Assembly: GCF_017351175.1 (NCBI RefSeq)
Contig: NZ_JAFMPN010000010.1
Span: 1 to 64,000 of the forward strand
From: Desulfovibrio sp. Huiquan2017
Lineage (GTDB): Bacteria; Desulfobacterota; Desulfovibrionia; Desulfovibrionales; Desulfovibrionaceae
DNA length: 64,000 bases
Reading direction: 5' to 3'
Shown here one piece after another: positions 32,631-42,816 of this stretch (positions are counted from its first letter, which is position 1; each line of letters opens with the position of its first letter). The translations under genes and the position numbers were made by a program. The notes beneath the pieces were generated by a model. It saw only the letters and a program-made list of their open reading frames with translations, was not told the DNA's origin and did not search any database.

Positions 32631-33567
32631 CTGGGGTAAGCCGAGGTGGGGGAAAGGGACGTATGGTGGGAAGGTCGGAATCTATGCTCGATTCCTTGAA
32701 TTTCTCGCACAGCACCACCCTGACGGCATCGACGCGGAACTTGATGATGTCCCGTCACCGCTGATCGAGCGCTATATGTATCACGCCTCTGCGCAGGAGG
32801 GGTGTTCCAACAAAACCGGCAACCGGCATTGCCGGGAGATCGGTGCTGTGTGGACCCACGCCATCACCAGGGGGCTGATGGACGGGATCAGGCGGACAAA
32901 GCAATACATCGACAACCCGACCCGTGACATCAAGCCGTTCACCGTGGAAGAATACTCCCGGCCCGTGCCGACGTATGAAACGGTGCAGCTGTACCGTGGC
33001 GAGGCCAGTCCCGGTGACGAGTCGGACTACATCGAGATCATGTGCAACACGATCCAGCGCGGGAGGAGCATCAGGACGCTGGAATGGACGAACGTCAAGC
33101 TGACGGAACGAAAAGCCGGATTCAAACATGGGAAGCGGGACGGAACAATAACCACGGTCTGGATACACCTCAACGACACGGTATACGAGATCCTCAAGCG
33201 CCGGTTCCGGGAACGGGAAACCGACAGCCCGTTCGTATTCGTCAACCCCCTGTCCGGGAACCGGTATCAGCGCAACGCATCGCTCATCAAGCACCTGTTC
33301 ACTAACATCAAGAAGCGGCTTGAAAAGCGCCTCAAGATCGAAATCGAACACGTGACCGGTCATGCCCTGCGGCATTGGGGGTCACACATGCTCGACAATG
33401 CCGAAGTCCCCGAGGAAAGAATCGGCAAAATGCTTGATCATCAGCGGCCGTCCACAACCAAGATCTACCTGGAGAAGATGCGGGTGGACGAGGGTGTTGC
33501 CAACAAGCTGGAGGAAATATCAAAAAACGGACCTCGGAAGCCGAAATACCTCAAAGTCGTCAAATAA
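32386..33567 (+). CDS. int: Tyrosine integrase/recombinase of the element
   Basis: 393 residues, normal for tRNA-targeting phage-type integrases. The catalytic set is visible: Arg I in RGRSIRTLEWTNV, HALRHWGSHML (H-x-x-R), MLDHQRPSTTKIYLEKM with the H/D position and the nucleophilic tyrosine. N-terminal AP2-like and SAM-like regions precede it. AGGGAGGAAC lies upstream of the ATG. It ends 168 bp from the 3' end of tRNA-Ser(GCT), the probable attachment site. Confidence 0.92.
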   Translation: MARFTLDTERVKTKKRGIVYRAWLREGRTKLASKQGFATVREAKEWANEKETEILRMRELEALEAERATRITFLSASNDYLDWGKPRWGKGTYGGKVGIYARFLEFLAQHHPDGIDAELDDVPSPLIERYMYHASAQEGCSNKTGNRHCREIGAVWTHAITRGLMDGIRRTKQYIDNPTRDIKPFTVEEYSRPVPTYETVQLYRGEASPGDESDYIEIMCNTIQRGRSIRTLEWTNVKLTERKAGFKHGKRDGTITTVWIHLNDTVYEILKRRFRERETDSPFVFVNPLSGNRYQRNASLIKHLFTNIKKRLEKRLKIEIEHVTGHALRHWGSHMLDNAEVPEERIGKMLDHQRPSTTKIYLEKMRVDEGVANKLEEISKNGPRKPKYLKVVK

Positions 33568-33592
33568 CGGCTCAACCAGATCCGCTCCAAAC

Positions 33593-33616
33593 AGGCCCCT
33601 TCGGGGGTCTTTTTTA
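33593..33616 (+). terminator. Terminator after int
   Basis: AGGCCCCT-TCG-GGGGTCT followed by TTTTTT. Confidence 0.8.
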
Positions 33617-33698
33617 TGGCCTACAAAATGTGTTTCCCGGAAAAATGTTCACACTTTGTTCCACACTTTTTGTTTTTGGCCCCTTTGTTACACAGAAA

Positions 33699-33728
33699 AA
33701 GGGGTTACAGTTTTCACTGTAACCCCTT
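33699..33728 (-). terminator. Terminator of tRNA-Ser
   Basis: AAGGGGTTACAG (33699-33710) and CTGTAACCCCTT (33717-33728) form a perfect 12-bp stem; on the minus strand it is followed by TTTTTCTG. It lies just past the tRNA 3' end. Confidence 0.85.
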
Positions 33729-33734
33729 GATTTC

Positions 33735-33828
33735 TGGCGGAGAAGGAGGGATTTGAACCCTCGTATGAGCTTTACACCCATAACACGCTTAGCAGGCGTG
33801 CGCCTTCAGCCAGCTCGGCCACTTCTCC
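33735..33828 (-). tRNA. tRNA-Ser (anticodon GCT)
   Basis: Read leftward: GGAGAAG acceptor strand, long variable arm, anticodon loop CTGCTAA with GCT, GGTTCAAATCC T-loop, CTTCTCC, G, and an encoded CCA (94 nt). Intact. Its 3' end faces the integrated element and is the likely attB/attR site. Confidence 0.97.
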
Positions 33829-33917
33829 TGATTCCCATGCGCACGAGAACACACTGTGCGCATTGAGGAAAGTCCGTCTACACTTTTCCCGCGCGGATTG
33901 TCAACAACGATGGGGCT

Positions 33918-35435
33918 CTATTTGCCCTTTTTCCGAGCCCCGGCCTGTCCATCGGCATCCTTCTCCTCACGGCGGCGCTTGCTCTTGAGCGCCTTGTACT
34001 TGAGTTCATGGCGGCGCGTCTTGGCCCCACCGATGCGCTCCCGACCCGGGCCGCGCTTGCCCAGCGCCGAGATGCCGCGCGTCTTTTCCCACTCCTTCTT
34101 GTCATGGCTGGAGCGGAAAACCACGTTCACCGGCGCGGACTTGATGCCGAGCATCTTGCGGAACTGGTTTTCCAGGTAGCGCACGTAGGAGCCCTTGACG
34201 AGGGTGTGGTCGTTGCAGAAGAACACGAAGGTCGGGATGGGCTCGTCCGCCTGGGTGACGTAATAGAATTTGGGCCGCTTGCGCTTGACCACCGGAGGCT
34301 GCAACTTCTCGACCACGGCCTGCATGATCCGGTTGAGCTCGCCGGTGCCCACGCGAATGGCGCACTCCCTGCGCAAGGTCTCGGCCAGGGGCAACAGCTT
34401 GCCGATGCCCAGTCCCTTGACCGCACTGGTCATGACCACGGGCACATGCGGGATCACGCGCAGCTCCTCGCGGAAGGCATCCAGCGCCTTGTTGGTCTCG
34501 TTCCTGGGGATGAGGTCCGCCTTGTTGACGACCACGATGAACGGGGTCTTCTCCTTGGCCAGAAATTCGATGAGCCGCTTGTCCTGCCGTCCCACACCGA
34601 GGGTGATGTCGATGGCCAGGATGGTCACATCGGACCGTCTGGAATTCTTGAGCGCCCGGATGACGCTGATCTTCTCAAGGTGATCCTGAATATTGGCGCG
34701 CTTGCGAACGCCGGCCGTGTCCACGAAAGTGTAGCGCTTGCCCTGCTTCTCGAAGGTCACGTCAATGGAGTCGCGGGTGGTCCCGGCCACATCCGAAACA
34801 ATGAGCCGATCGCGGCCGATGAGGGCGTTGATGATCGAGGACTTGCCTGCGTTGGGACGGCCGAGCAAAGTCAGCCGCAGCCCCTTCTCCACGCCGTCGT
34901 CCTCCTCGGCCGGAAAGCCCAGATCCTCGACGAACCGGCGAACCCGATCGCGAACATCGTACAAATTATAGCCATGGGCCGCGGATACAGGCAAAAACTC
35001 GACGCCCAGTTCGTGGAACTCGGCGGTCATCGCGGCTTCGAACTCACTGCCGTCCACTTTGTTGACGAGCATGAGCACCGGCTTGCCGGACCGGCGCACG
35101 AACTCGGCGGCCTGCTGATCCAGCGGCGTCAGCCCCTCCTTGCCGTCCACCACGAAAATGATGGCGTTGGCCTCGTTGATGGCCTCCTGCGCCTGCTCGA
35201 AAATCTCGTCCTCGAAATCCTTGGACAGCTCGGGCGTGGCCTCGGACTCCAGGACCATGCCTCCGGTATCGATAAGGTCGAAACGGGTCTCGCCCATGAT
35301 GCACTCCCCGTAGATGCGGTCGCGCGTCACCCCCGGCATGTCGTGGGTAATGGACCGCGACTTCCTGAGCAGGCGGTTAAATAGGGTGGATTTGCCCACA
35401 TTGGGGCGGCCCACCAGGGCGACGATCGGCAGCAT
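33918..35435 (-). CDS. der: Ribosome assembly GTPase Der (EngA)
   Basis: 505 residues. Two tandem GTPase domains (GRPNVGKST...DTGG...NKVD and GRPNAGKSS...DTAG...NKAD) followed by the KH-like domain (KRKRPKFYYVTQADEPIPTF) and a basic tail. Der binds the 50S precursor and is essential for its assembly. The C-terminal tail (KALKSKRRREEKDADGQAGA) is longer than in E. coli. Single gene, with an isolated position next to tRNA-Ser. Confidence 0.97.
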   Translation of the reverse strand: MLPIVALVGRPNVGKSTLFNRLLRKSRSITHDMPGVTRDRIYGECIMGETRFDLIDTGGMVLESEATPELSKDFEDEIFEQAQEAINEANAIIFVVDGKEGLTPLDQQAAEFVRRSGKPVLMLVNKVDGSEFEAAMTAEFHELGVEFLPVSAAHGYNLYDVRDRVRRFVEDLGFPAEEDDGVEKGLRLTLLGRPNAGKSSIINALIGRDRLIVSDVAGTTRDSIDVTFEKQGKRYTFVDTAGVRKRANIQDHLEKISVIRALKNSRRSDVTILAIDITLGVGRQDKRLIEFLAKEKTPFIVVVNKADLIPRNETNKALDAFREELRVIPHVPVVMTSAVKGLGIGKLLPLAETLRRECAIRVGTGELNRIMQAVVEKLQPPVVKRKRPKFYYVTQADEPIPTFVFFCNDHTLVKGSYVRYLENQFRKMLGIKSAPVNVVFRSSHDKKEWEKTRGISALGKRGPGRERIGGAKTRRHELKYKALKSKRRREEKDADGQAGARKKGK

Positions 35436-35551
35436 ATTCGGCTCCGGATGGTTGATGGCATTTGGGGAAGGGAAAACCCCACACTCCCCTGAGGCTGGAA
35501 GCGCGGGGTTACCTTATCTTCATTTGAAAGTCGAGTCCATTGTTGACGGGC
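35436..35551. other. Intergenic between chemoreceptor and der
   Basis: A weak hairpin (AAACCCC...GGGGTT, 35479-35512) that may stop the leftward chemoreceptor transcript. No gene. Confidence 0.4.
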
Positions 35552-37876
35552 TCACTCCCCATCCGCCATATCCTCGATGACTCCGCTCAGCCGGGTAGCC
35601 ATGGAAGCCACCTCCTGAATGGCCGTACTGGCCTCCTGCATGACCCGGTAGGTCTCCATGGAGATGTTGTTGATTTCGTCCGTGGCCCGGTTGATCTCGT
35701 CGCTGGTGGCGGACTGTTCCTCGGCGGCCGTGGCGATGATGCGCACCTGGTCCGAAGCGGTTTCCACCCGGCCGACGATCTCAAGCAGGGCCTTGCCCGA
35801 CTCGCGGGCCAGCTCGGTACTGCGCTCCACGGACTGGGCCGCCTGCTCGGTGGCTCCGACGTTCCGCCCGGTCATATCCTGGATGCGCCGGATGGCCTCA
35901 CCCACTTCGCCGGTGGCGGCCATGGTTTTCTCGGCCAGCTTGCGCACCTCGTCGGCCACCACGGCGAAGCCGCGCCCGGCGTCCCCGGCCCGGGCCGCCT
36001 CAATGGCCGCATTGAGCGCCAGCAGATTGGTCTGGTCGGCAATGTCCGTAATCACGCCGAGCACATTGCCGATGTCCTCGGCCTCGGTGCCGAGCCCTTC
36101 CATGGAGCGCTTGAGCTCCTCGGTCTGCTTCTGGACCTCGCCCACGGCCGCAATAACCTGATTGACCATCTCCTCGCCGCGCTGGGCCTGGTTCCGGGCC
36201 TGATCGACATCCTCCGAAGCCTGGCTCGCGTTGCGGGCCACATCCAACACCGAGGCGTTCATCTGCTCCATGGCCGAAGCGGTCTCGCCCGCCCGGGCGC
36301 GCTGTTCCTCGGAGCCCCGCTTGCCTTCCTCCATCTGGGCGGACAGTTCCTCCGCCGCGCTGGACAGGGCCAGGGATATCTCCCGCGCCTGACCGGCGGC
36401 CACGGAAATGCGCTCGTTCTGCGCCTCGATGACCTTCTGCTGGCCCCGAATCTCGGTCACGTCGAACCAGATGGTCAGAGAGCCGAGCATCTGGCCGTCC
36501 ATGTCGTAGAACGGTGTGGAGGTAACCTGAACGTTGATGGCCGAACCGTCCTCGCGGGTGTACTGGACCTCTTCGTCCTGCCGCTGCTGCTGCTCCACGG
36601 CCCGGTCGGACAAGGTCTTCCTGTCCGGCTCGCCGTAGAAAAAGTCACCGGGCTTCCGTCCCGCGTAACTTTCGGGAGGTTCGGGCCGTTGGAGCAAATC
36701 GCACATCTGCCGGTTGACCCACAGCAACTTGTGATCCGACCCCAAGAGGGCGCACGGCAGGGGGATACCGCCAAGCACGCCCTCGGAAAATCCGAGCTTG
36801 ATCTTGAGTTCGCGCACCATGGTGTCGATCTGCGCGGCCAGGGACTTGAATTCGAACTTATACCGCCCCTCAAGCCGGGCCTGGAGATTCCCCCCGGCCA
36901 CCTCGGATGCGAAGTCCAGGATATTCTTCACCGGGTTGGTGATGGTTTTCCGCACGGCGAAGATCAGCACCGACACAAGCAGAATACCCAGAACCACTCC
37001 GCCCGCGGCCAACTTGTCGCGCTGATTGTGCGCAGCGGCGGCCAAATCGTCCTCGTAGGCGCTCATGACCACCTTCCAGCCGGTCATGGGCGCGGTGTCG
37101 AAGACCATGTACTTGGCGCGACCCTCCCACGTGTAGGTGGTCTCGCCCTTTTCCGAAGCCAGGGCGATCTTGGCGAAATCCTGATCGGACAGATCGTTGA
37201 GATACAGATCCTTGTTCGCCGCGTGGGCGATTATCCGCCCCTTGTGGTCGAGCATGTAGGCATAGCCGCTGCCCGCCACGCGGAAGGGGTCGATGAACTT
37301 GGAGGTGAAATTCTCCCACTTCGGGAACAATCCCACCCCGCCGATGATCTCGCCCGTGTGGTCACGAACCACGCTGGCCGCGGCGAAGATGAGAATCCCG
37401 CCGCCGCTCTTGGAAATAAGGATGTCGTTGGACAGATAGTGGTCTGCCTTGCCCGAAAGAACGACCTTGGCGTACTCGCGTGAACTGCGGTCCGCCCCGG
37501 CCAGGTTCTGCCCCTTGGCGTTGTACCCGGCAACCACCTTGCCGTTCCTGTCGAAGGCAAAAGCGGCCCAATAGCCGTCCGAGGCGCCCAGAAGGTCCTT
37601 GAACATCCAGGACGCGGGCAGGGCGTCCCGCCCCGCCAGGGCGTCGGCCACGGCCTGCTGGGAGCCAAGCATGCGGACCATCTCGTCGGTCTGGGAAATA
37701 TAATTGTCCAGGGCGGCCATGGTCTGGGCGACCATGTTGTTCATGGCCTCCTTGCCCTCGTTGAATACGGTCTGCCGGGTATCGCGGCCAACCCAAAACA
37801 CGGCGGCCAGAATTGAAACGGCCATGCTTACGGCGATCAACAGAGCAATGGCGGTATTCACGCTTTTCATCTTCAT
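35552..37876 (-). CDS. Methyl-accepting chemotaxis protein (dCache-HAMP-PAS-MCP)
   Basis: 774 residues from the ATG at 37876 (an upstream frame of 18 codons lacks a ribosome site). Membrane helix about 7-27; a large periplasmic dCache-type sensor ([49 protein letters not shown]); second helix ([20 protein letters not shown]); HAMP; a PAS domain ([20 protein letters not shown]); then the signalling hairpin with [20 protein letters not shown]. It binds a small ligand outside and controls CheA inside. Ligand unknown. Confidence 0.95.
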   Translation of the reverse strand: MKMKSVNTAIALLIAVSMAVSILAAVFWVGRDTRQTVFNEGKEAMNNMVAQTMAALDNYISQTDEMVRMLGSQQAVADALAGRDALPASWMFKDLLGASDGYWAAFAFDRNGKVVAGYNAKGQNLAGADRSSREYAKVVLSGKADHYLSNDILISKSGGGILIFAAASVVRDHTGEIIGGVGLFPKWENFTSKFIDPFRVAGSGYAYMLDHKGRIIAHAANKDLYLNDLSDQDFAKIALASEKGETTYTWEGRAKYMVFDTAPMTGWKVVMSAYEDDLAAAAHNQRDKLAAGGVVLGILLVSVLIFAVRKTITNPVKNILDFASEVAGGNLQARLEGRYKFEFKSLAAQIDTMVRELKIKLGFSEGVLGGIPLPCALLGSDHKLLWVNRQMCDLLQRPEPPESYAGRKPGDFFYGEPDRKTLSDRAVEQQQRQDEEVQYTREDGSAINVQVTSTPFYDMDGQMLGSLTIWFDVTEIRGQQKVIEAQNERISVAAGQAREISLALSSAAEELSAQMEEGKRGSEEQRARAGETASAMEQMNASVLDVARNASQASEDVDQARNQAQRGEEMVNQVIAAVGEVQKQTEELKRSMEGLGTEAEDIGNVLGVITDIADQTNLLALNAAIEAARAGDAGRGFAVVADEVRKLAEKTMAATGEVGEAIRRIQDMTGRNVGATEQAAQSVERSTELARESGKALLEIVGRVETASDQVRIIATAAEEQSATSDEINRATDEINNISMETYRVMQEASTAIQEVASMATRLSGVIEDMADGE

Positions 37877-38025
37877 GGAAGACCTATCCTTGAATCTGTA
37901 GTTATGCCTCTGGTAACCTAATAGCCACAAAGGCGGCTGTCCATTAAAACGACCTCGCCGAGGACAAAAAAGGGCAAAACCGCAACGCGGTTTCGCCCCG
38001 AAACTTTCCCATACCTTGTGAAGAG

Positions 38026-39066
38026 TTATAGCATGAACAACTTCTTGATGGCAAGGTCGTAGGGTGGATAAAGTACGCCTTTTTCGGTAACGATGCCCGA
38101 AATCAGTTCATGGGGCGTGGGATCAAAGGCCAGATTAAAGACCTCCACGCCCTCAGGCGGGATGCGGTGGCCGCCGATATGCGTCACCTCGCGCGGATCG
38201 CGTTCCTCGATGGGGACATCGTCGCCCGTGGGCGTTTCCGGGTCGATGGTGTACACCGGCGCGGCCACGTAGAACGGGATGTTGAACCGCTTGGCGATGA
38301 TGGCCACCCCGAAAGTGCCGATCTTGTTCACCGCGTCGCCGTTGGCCGCGATCCGATCCGCACCGACCACCACCTTGTCCACCAGGCCGCGCTTCATCAA
38401 CAGCGCACAGGCGTTGTCGCAAGCCACCTTGACCGGGATGCCGTCCTTGTGCAGCTCATAGGCGGTCAGTCGCGCCCCTTGCAGAAACGGCCGCGTCTCG
38501 TTGGCGATGACCGAGACCTTCTTGCCCTGGTCGATGGCCCCCCGAACCACCCCGAGCGCCGTGCCGTATCCGGCCGTGGCCAGGGCCCCCGCGTTGCAAT
38601 GGGTCATGACCGTGTCGCCGTCGTCGATGAGTTCGCCGCCGAACTGGCCGATCAACTCGCACATCTCGATATCGCCCGCATGGATTTCCTTGGCCCGCGC
38701 AAGCCAGAGACCGAGCAGTTCGTCCAGAGAGACGTCGCCCGCCTCTTCCCAGACACGGCGCATCTCGCGCACGGCCCAGCGCAGGTTCACCGCAGTCGGC
38801 CGGGCGTCGTGAATCCGGTCCAGCCTGGCCGACAGATTCGCCTTCCAGTCGCCGTCCAGACCTTGCACCTCGCGGCCCGCGAGGTAGCAGCCGTAGGCGG
38901 CGGTCACGCCGATGGCGGGCGCGCCGCGCACCACCATGACCACCAGGGCAAAGCAGATGTCGTCGGTGGTCCGGCACTCGAACCAGTCTTCTCGATTGGG
39001 CAGGTAACGCTGGTCGAGCAGGATCAGGGCGTCTTTCTCGGGAGAATACTGAATGTGTTCGGTCAT
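38026..39066 (-). CDS. mtnA: S-methyl-5-thioribose-1-phosphate isomerase
   Basis: 346 residues. [15 protein letters not shown], the catalytic cysteine in [20 protein letters not shown] and the aspartate in [20 protein letters not shown] match MtnA and its eIF2B-like relatives. It isomerises 5-methylthioribose-1-phosphate to the ribulose form in methionine salvage. Some family members act on ribose-1,5-bisphosphate or deoxyribose analogues instead; the motif set fits MtnA best. No other mtn genes are adjacent. Confidence 0.93.
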   Translation of the reverse strand: MTEHIQYSPEKDALILLDQRYLPNREDWFECRTTDDICFALVVMVVRGAPAIGVTAAYGCYLAGREVQGLDGDWKANLSARLDRIHDARPTAVNLRWAVREMRRVWEEAGDVSLDELLGLWLARAKEIHAGDIEMCELIGQFGGELIDDGDTVMTHCNAGALATAGYGTALGVVRGAIDQGKKVSVIANETRPFLQGARLTAYELHKDGIPVKVACDNACALLMKRGLVDKVVVGADRIAANGDAVNKIGTFGVAIIAKRFNIPFYVAAPVYTIDPETPTGDDVPIEERDPREVTHIGGHRIPPEGVEVFNLAFDPTPHELISGIVTEKGVLYPPYDLAIKKLFML

Positions 39067-39086
39067 CTTTGATTGCCTCCGGCGGC

Positions 39087-39120
39087 CAGAGGGGAAACTT
39101 TTGAAAAAGTTTCCCCTCTG
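39087..39120. repeat. 34-bp perfect palindrome
   Basis: CAGAGGGGAAACTTTT (39087-39102) and its exact inverse (39105-39120) flank a 2-base centre. Followed by GACTCCCCTTCAAAACTTTT. I recall closely similar GGGGAAACTTTTTGAAAAAG-type palindromes in other Desulfovibrio intergenic regions. It may act as a two-way terminator between mtnA and gatB. Confidence 0.7.
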
Positions 39121-39283
39121 GACTCCCCTTCAAAACTTTTTATTGCGGCGCAAGCGGTATCGGGGTCAACGCGACCCCTCGTATGCGCCGGGCGGTACGG
39201 ATACCGCCATTTTACCCCCAAACAAGAGTACGGGGAACGCATCCCCACGTCGCCTTCAAGAATGGATTTTCCCCCGGTCTTTC
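39121..39283. other. Intergenic between mtnA and gatB
   Basis: No gene. A second small hairpin (CTTTCTTACGAAAG, 39277-39290) overlaps the end of gatB and may contribute to termination. Confidence 0.4.
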
Positions 39284-40717
39284 TTACGAAAGTTTCTTCG
39301 TAAACAACTGCGTGACCACGCCGGGGTTGGCCTGGCCCTTGGACAGACGCATGACCTGGCCCATGAAGAAGCCCATGAGTTTTTTCTTGCCGCCCTTGAA
39401 GGCCTCGACCTCGGACGGGTTGTCGGCGATGACCTTGTCCACCATGGCTTCCAGTTCGGAGGTGTCGGACACCTGGACCAATCCCTTGGCCTCGACGTAT
39501 TCGGCCGGGTCGTCGCCGGACGCGCACAGATCGCGGAAGATGTCCTTGCCGATCTTGACCGAGATGGTCCCGTCATCCACCAGCGCAAGCAGCGTGGCCA
39601 GCTTGTCCGGGGTCAGCCGGACCTCGCAGGCCGCCGACTCGGTCTCGTGGCAGAACGGCAGCAACTCGCCGACCACCCAGTTGGTCACCTTCTTGGCGTC
39701 GCCCGCATAGGCCTTGACCGTCGCCTCGAAATAGTCGGCCACGGCCAGATCGCCCGTGATCAGCGCGGCATCGTAATCAGCTAGGTCATATTCGGCCATG
39801 AACCGTTCACGTTTGGCCGAGGGCAGCTCGGGGAGTTCGGAACGCCACTTGTCCACCCAGGCCGGATCCAGGACCAGAGGCACCAGATCGGGGTCCGGAA
39901 AATAGCGGTAGTCGTGGGCCTCTTCCTTGCCGCGCATGGATTGGGTCGAGCCCTTTTCCACGTTGTACAGCCGAGTCTCCTGAATGACCTGTTCGCCGTC
40001 CTCCACCAAGTCGATCTGGCGTTCCACCTCGTACTCAATGGCCTTTTGGATGTGCTTGAACGAATTGAGGTTCTTCAACTCAGCGCGGGTGCCGAAAGCT
40101 TCCTGCCCATAGGGGCGGATGGAGACGTTGGCGTCACAACGAAAAGACCCCTCCTCCATGTTGCCGTCGCAGATGCCGAGGTACAGGAGGACCGAGCGCA
40201 GTTCCTTCAGGTAGGCCACGGCCTCCTCGGCCGAGCGCATGTCCGGTTCGGAAACTATCTCAATGAGGGGCACGCCGGTCCGGTTCAGGTCCACAAAACT
40301 GGCGTTGTCCGCAGCGGAATGGATGTTCTTGCCCGCGTCCTCCTCCATGTGGATCCGGGTCAGGCCCACGCGCTTCTTTTCGCCATCCACCTCGATATCC
40401 ACGAAACCATGCTCGCAGATGGGCTGCTCAAACTGGGAAATCTGGTACCCCTTGGGCAGATCGGGATAAAAATAGTTCTTGCGGGCGAACACGGACTTCA
40501 GATTGATTTCGCAGTTGGTGGCCAGCCCCGCCTTGGTCGCATATTCGGCGACCTTCTCATTGAGCACGGGCAGCACGCCGGGCATGCCGGAGCAGACCGC
40601 GCAGACGTTTTCATTGGGTTCGTTGCCGAACTTGGTGGAGCAGGAGCAGAAAATCTTGCTCTCGGTCTTCAACTGGGCATGGACTTCCAGGCCGATGACG
40701 GTTTCGTAGCGGGCCAT
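39284..40717 (-). CDS. gatB: Aspartyl/glutamyl-tRNA amidotransferase subunit B
   Basis: 477 residues, full length. Start [60 protein letters not shown]; the C-terminal YqeY-like tail domain ends in [17 protein letters not shown]. GatB holds the kinase/transamidation site that converts Glu-tRNA(Gln) or Asp-tRNA(Asn) using ammonia from GatA. gatA and gatC are not in the window. Starts a leftward run shared with upstream genes. Confidence 0.97.
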   Translation of the reverse strand: MARYETVIGLEVHAQLKTESKIFCSCSTKFGNEPNENVCAVCSGMPGVLPVLNEKVAEYATKAGLATNCEINLKSVFARKNYFYPDLPKGYQISQFEQPICEHGFVDIEVDGEKKRVGLTRIHMEEDAGKNIHSAADNASFVDLNRTGVPLIEIVSEPDMRSAEEAVAYLKELRSVLLYLGICDGNMEEGSFRCDANVSIRPYGQEAFGTRAELKNLNSFKHIQKAIEYEVERQIDLVEDGEQVIQETRLYNVEKGSTQSMRGKEEAHDYRYFPDPDLVPLVLDPAWVDKWRSELPELPSAKRERFMAEYDLADYDAALITGDLAVADYFEATVKAYAGDAKKVTNWVVGELLPFCHETESAACEVRLTPDKLATLLALVDDGTISVKIGKDIFRDLCASGDDPAEYVEAKGLVQVSDTSELEAMVDKVIADNPSEVEAFKGGKKKLMGFFMGQVMRLSKGQANPGVVTQLFTKKLS

Positions 40718-40727
40718 GGGGATTCCC

Positions 40728-41372
40728 CTATTTCTTGTTTCCGTAGAGTTCCGGGTTGAGCTTGGGGTCGTTGTACATCTTGAACTGGAAATAGACCTTG
40801 GGCTTTTTGGTCCCGGCGAAATATTCGTCGATCAACTCCAGGATGGCCCGTTCCAGATCATTGTGCTGCCGCTTGAGCACGCCGACTTTGTCGTCGCACT
40901 GCTGGATGTGTTCGTCGTCCACATCCTTGCGCGCACACTGCTCTTTCATATGATATATCTTGAGCGCCTGGATGGACAGCCGGTCCAGGGCCGCGCCCAC
41001 GGTCTCGGTGTTGTACCGTTCCGGGGCCTCGGCGGGCAAAAGCGGCCCCATCATGGCGTTGAGGCACGCGTCCACCCGCTCGATAAGATCGTTGCGCTTC
41101 TGGTTGAGCTTGTCGATAGCGTACTTGCAGTCCGCGATGACCTGGGCGTCCACATCCTTGCGCCGGGCGCGGTCCTCGACGTGCCAGAGTTGAAAATTGG
41201 CCCAATGCTGTCGGGCCACCAACTCGCGCAGCCCCTGCAATCCGACCAGGTCCTCGGCGGGATCGCCCTCGTACACGGGTTCGCCGTAATGCCAATCCAT
41301 GACGGATCGAATCTGGTGGGCCACGGCGTCCCGGATGGTGTTCATGATGGAATCGTGTGTGATGTCAGCCAT
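40728..41372 (-). CDS. DUF4254-family protein
   Basis: 214 residues, all helical: [80 protein letters not shown]. The pattern N-x-x-LWHxED.AR and KR.IDxLNQxRND is typical of DUF4254. Function unknown; the family is often found with glycosyltransferase or envelope genes. It overlaps mltA by 8 bases and precedes gatB by 10 bases, so they are one operon. Confidence 0.8.
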   Translation of the reverse strand: MADITHDSIMNTIRDAVAHQIRSVMDWHYGEPVYEGDPAEDLVGLQGLRELVARQHWANFQLWHVEDRARRKDVDAQVIADCKYAIDKLNQKRNDLIERVDACLNAMMGPLLPAEAPERYNTETVGAALDRLSIQALKIYHMKEQCARKDVDDEHIQQCDDKVGVLKRQHNDLERAILELIDEYFAGTKKPKVYFQFKMYNDPKLNPELYGNKK

Positions 41373-42792
41373 TGATGAGTGCTTCTTTGCTTATGAGCAG
41401 GTAGACGGTGGCCTCGGTCTTGATGTTGCTGGCGATGGGCGCCACCGCGTTGCCCTCGCCGATGTAGTAATCCACATGGGAGCCGCGGATGGCCGTGCCC
41501 GTATCCTGGGCCAGACCGATGCCCGCGACCTTGCGCTTGCCCGAGGGGCGGCCGTCGCGGGCCTCGGGAATCTCGGCCTCGAATGCCAGCAGGCTGCCGA
41601 GCGGCAGGAGCTTTCGGTCTGTAGCCAGTGAAACCATCGGCGTCAACGGCTTTCCGATGGTTCCCTCGGGCGGCGAATCCTCCAGCCGGAAGAACACGTA
41701 GCTTCGATTCTCGGCCATAAGCTCAAACATCCGCCTGGGATGCTTGGCGAAATATTCCTTCACATCCTCCTTGGACAGATGCCCCCGGGGCAGGAGTCCC
41801 TTGGCGTGGAGAATGCGTCCCAAGGAACGGAAACCGTGCCCGTTCTTGGCCCCGTAAAGCACGTTGCGGGTGGTCCCGTCGGGCAGCCGGAGCCGTCCGC
41901 ACCCCTCCACCTGCATGTAGAAAACATCCACAGGATCCTTGGCCCAGGCGATTTCGAGCCCCCGCCCGGCCAGGACTTTGCCCATGTCCACGGCGCCCCG
42001 CTCGTAGTACGGCAGAACCCGCCCCTTTTCCACGCGGTAGAATCGGTTGCTCCCGCGCACCGGGCCATAGCGCAGGTCCCCAGGCACGCCGTAGATGGGA
42101 AATTCATAGCCGGGCCGCCGGGTCAGGCTGGCCTCGATCTCCGGGGTGTAGTAGCCGGTCATAAGCGGCTTCTGGCGCATGCCGTACCAGACGAAACGCT
42201 CGGCCAGCAGGTCTGGATCGGCATCCAGGTGGGGCAACAGATCAAGGAATTCCGTAAGCGAACGGACCACCTGCCCCCAGGTCAGCGACATGCCCGGACG
42301 GGCCAGGGCGGGCTCGTCGGCGGGCATGTTCAAGGCGTATTCCAGGCTGCGCTGAACCGGGCTCTCCAAAGCCCGCCAGGAGTCGAGCCCCTGGCTCCTG
42401 ATGTCCAACCGGGCCATGTTCTGCGCGCCCTCCACGTTGGACAGGGGAAAAAACATGTCGCAGGTCGGAATGCTGGACGGCTCGCGCACGGGCCGGAGCG
42501 TCAGCCGCCCCACGGCCCTGGAGCGGTACAGGCAGGCGGCTTCAGCCTGATCGGCGGTCTCCCCGGACGGCTCGCCGGAAGACACCGCACAGGCCTCTTC
42601 CGCCGCGGTCCGGTCATCCGCCTCTCCGGGTTCCGTCCCCTCGTCGGCCACCCCGACGGACGCCGCGTCCGTGCCGGACGAGAAGACCGCTCCGGTCCGC
42701 ACGCAGGACAGAAGCGCGAGCAGACAAGCCGCAGCCAGCAGGAGCCGGAGCGCCCGCCACAGGGGTTCCCGTATGTCATTATAATATAGCAT
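41365..42792 (-). CDS. mltA: Membrane-bound lytic murein transglycosylase A
   Basis: 475 residues. Signal with lipobox LLALLSC (lipid anchor at Cys). MltA domain: RFVWYGMRQKPLMTGYYTPE, GSNRFYRVEKGRVLPYYERG, DPVDVFYMQVEGCGRL; then the 3D domain with the catalytic-type Asp in AQDTGTAIRGSHVDYYIGEG. It cleaves peptidoglycan glycan strands to the 1,6-anhydro product. The region between lipobox and catalytic domain (about 30-85) is a low-complexity Asp/Glu/Ala linker. Confidence 0.93.
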   Translation of the reverse strand: MLYYNDIREPLWRALRLLLAAACLLALLSCVRTGAVFSSGTDAASVGVADEGTEPGEADDRTAAEEACAVSSGEPSGETADQAEAACLYRSRAVGRLTLRPVREPSSIPTCDMFFPLSNVEGAQNMARLDIRSQGLDSWRALESPVQRSLEYALNMPADEPALARPGMSLTWGQVVRSLTEFLDLLPHLDADPDLLAERFVWYGMRQKPLMTGYYTPEIEASLTRRPGYEFPIYGVPGDLRYGPVRGSNRFYRVEKGRVLPYYERGAVDMGKVLAGRGLEIAWAKDPVDVFYMQVEGCGRLRLPDGTTRNVLYGAKNGHGFRSLGRILHAKGLLPRGHLSKEDVKEYFAKHPRRMFELMAENRSYVFFRLEDSPPEGTIGKPLTPMVSLATDRKLLPLGSLLAFEAEIPEARDGRPSGKRKVAGIGLAQDTGTAIRGSHVDYYIGEGNAVAPIASNIKTEATVYLLISKEALING

Positions 42793-42816
42793 GGAGCACC
42801 GCGAGGGTTCGTTTTC

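Larger units (their letters stand above)
19020..33734. mobile_element. Integrated plasmid-like element at tRNA-Ser(GCT), left end uncertain
   Basis: The right boundary is set by a tyrosine integrase ending 168 bp from the 3' end of an intact tRNA-Ser gene. Inside are an excisionase-like gene, a replication-initiator gene behind an iteron array, a RuvC-like resolvase remnant, a nuclease-like gene and about twenty small genes with shared hairpins and promoter boxes. Gene orientation switches at the origin (about 22 kb). No capsid, terminase, tail, relaxase, coupling protein or partition genes were recognised. I could not find a second copy of the tRNA 3' end by eye, so the left end is a guess: between the IS200 element and 19.0 kb. 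Confidence 0.65.

Noticed and set aside
33699-33728. Attachment-site repeat
   Set aside because: It is a perfect hairpin with a T run on the tRNA strand, so a terminator explains it.
19020-33734. Reassignment of TAG to glutamine in the element
   Set aside because: The rep gene and the gene ending at 29648 use TAG as a stop with normal 3' context (a terminator follows rep), so the two in-frame TAGs are better explained as mutations.
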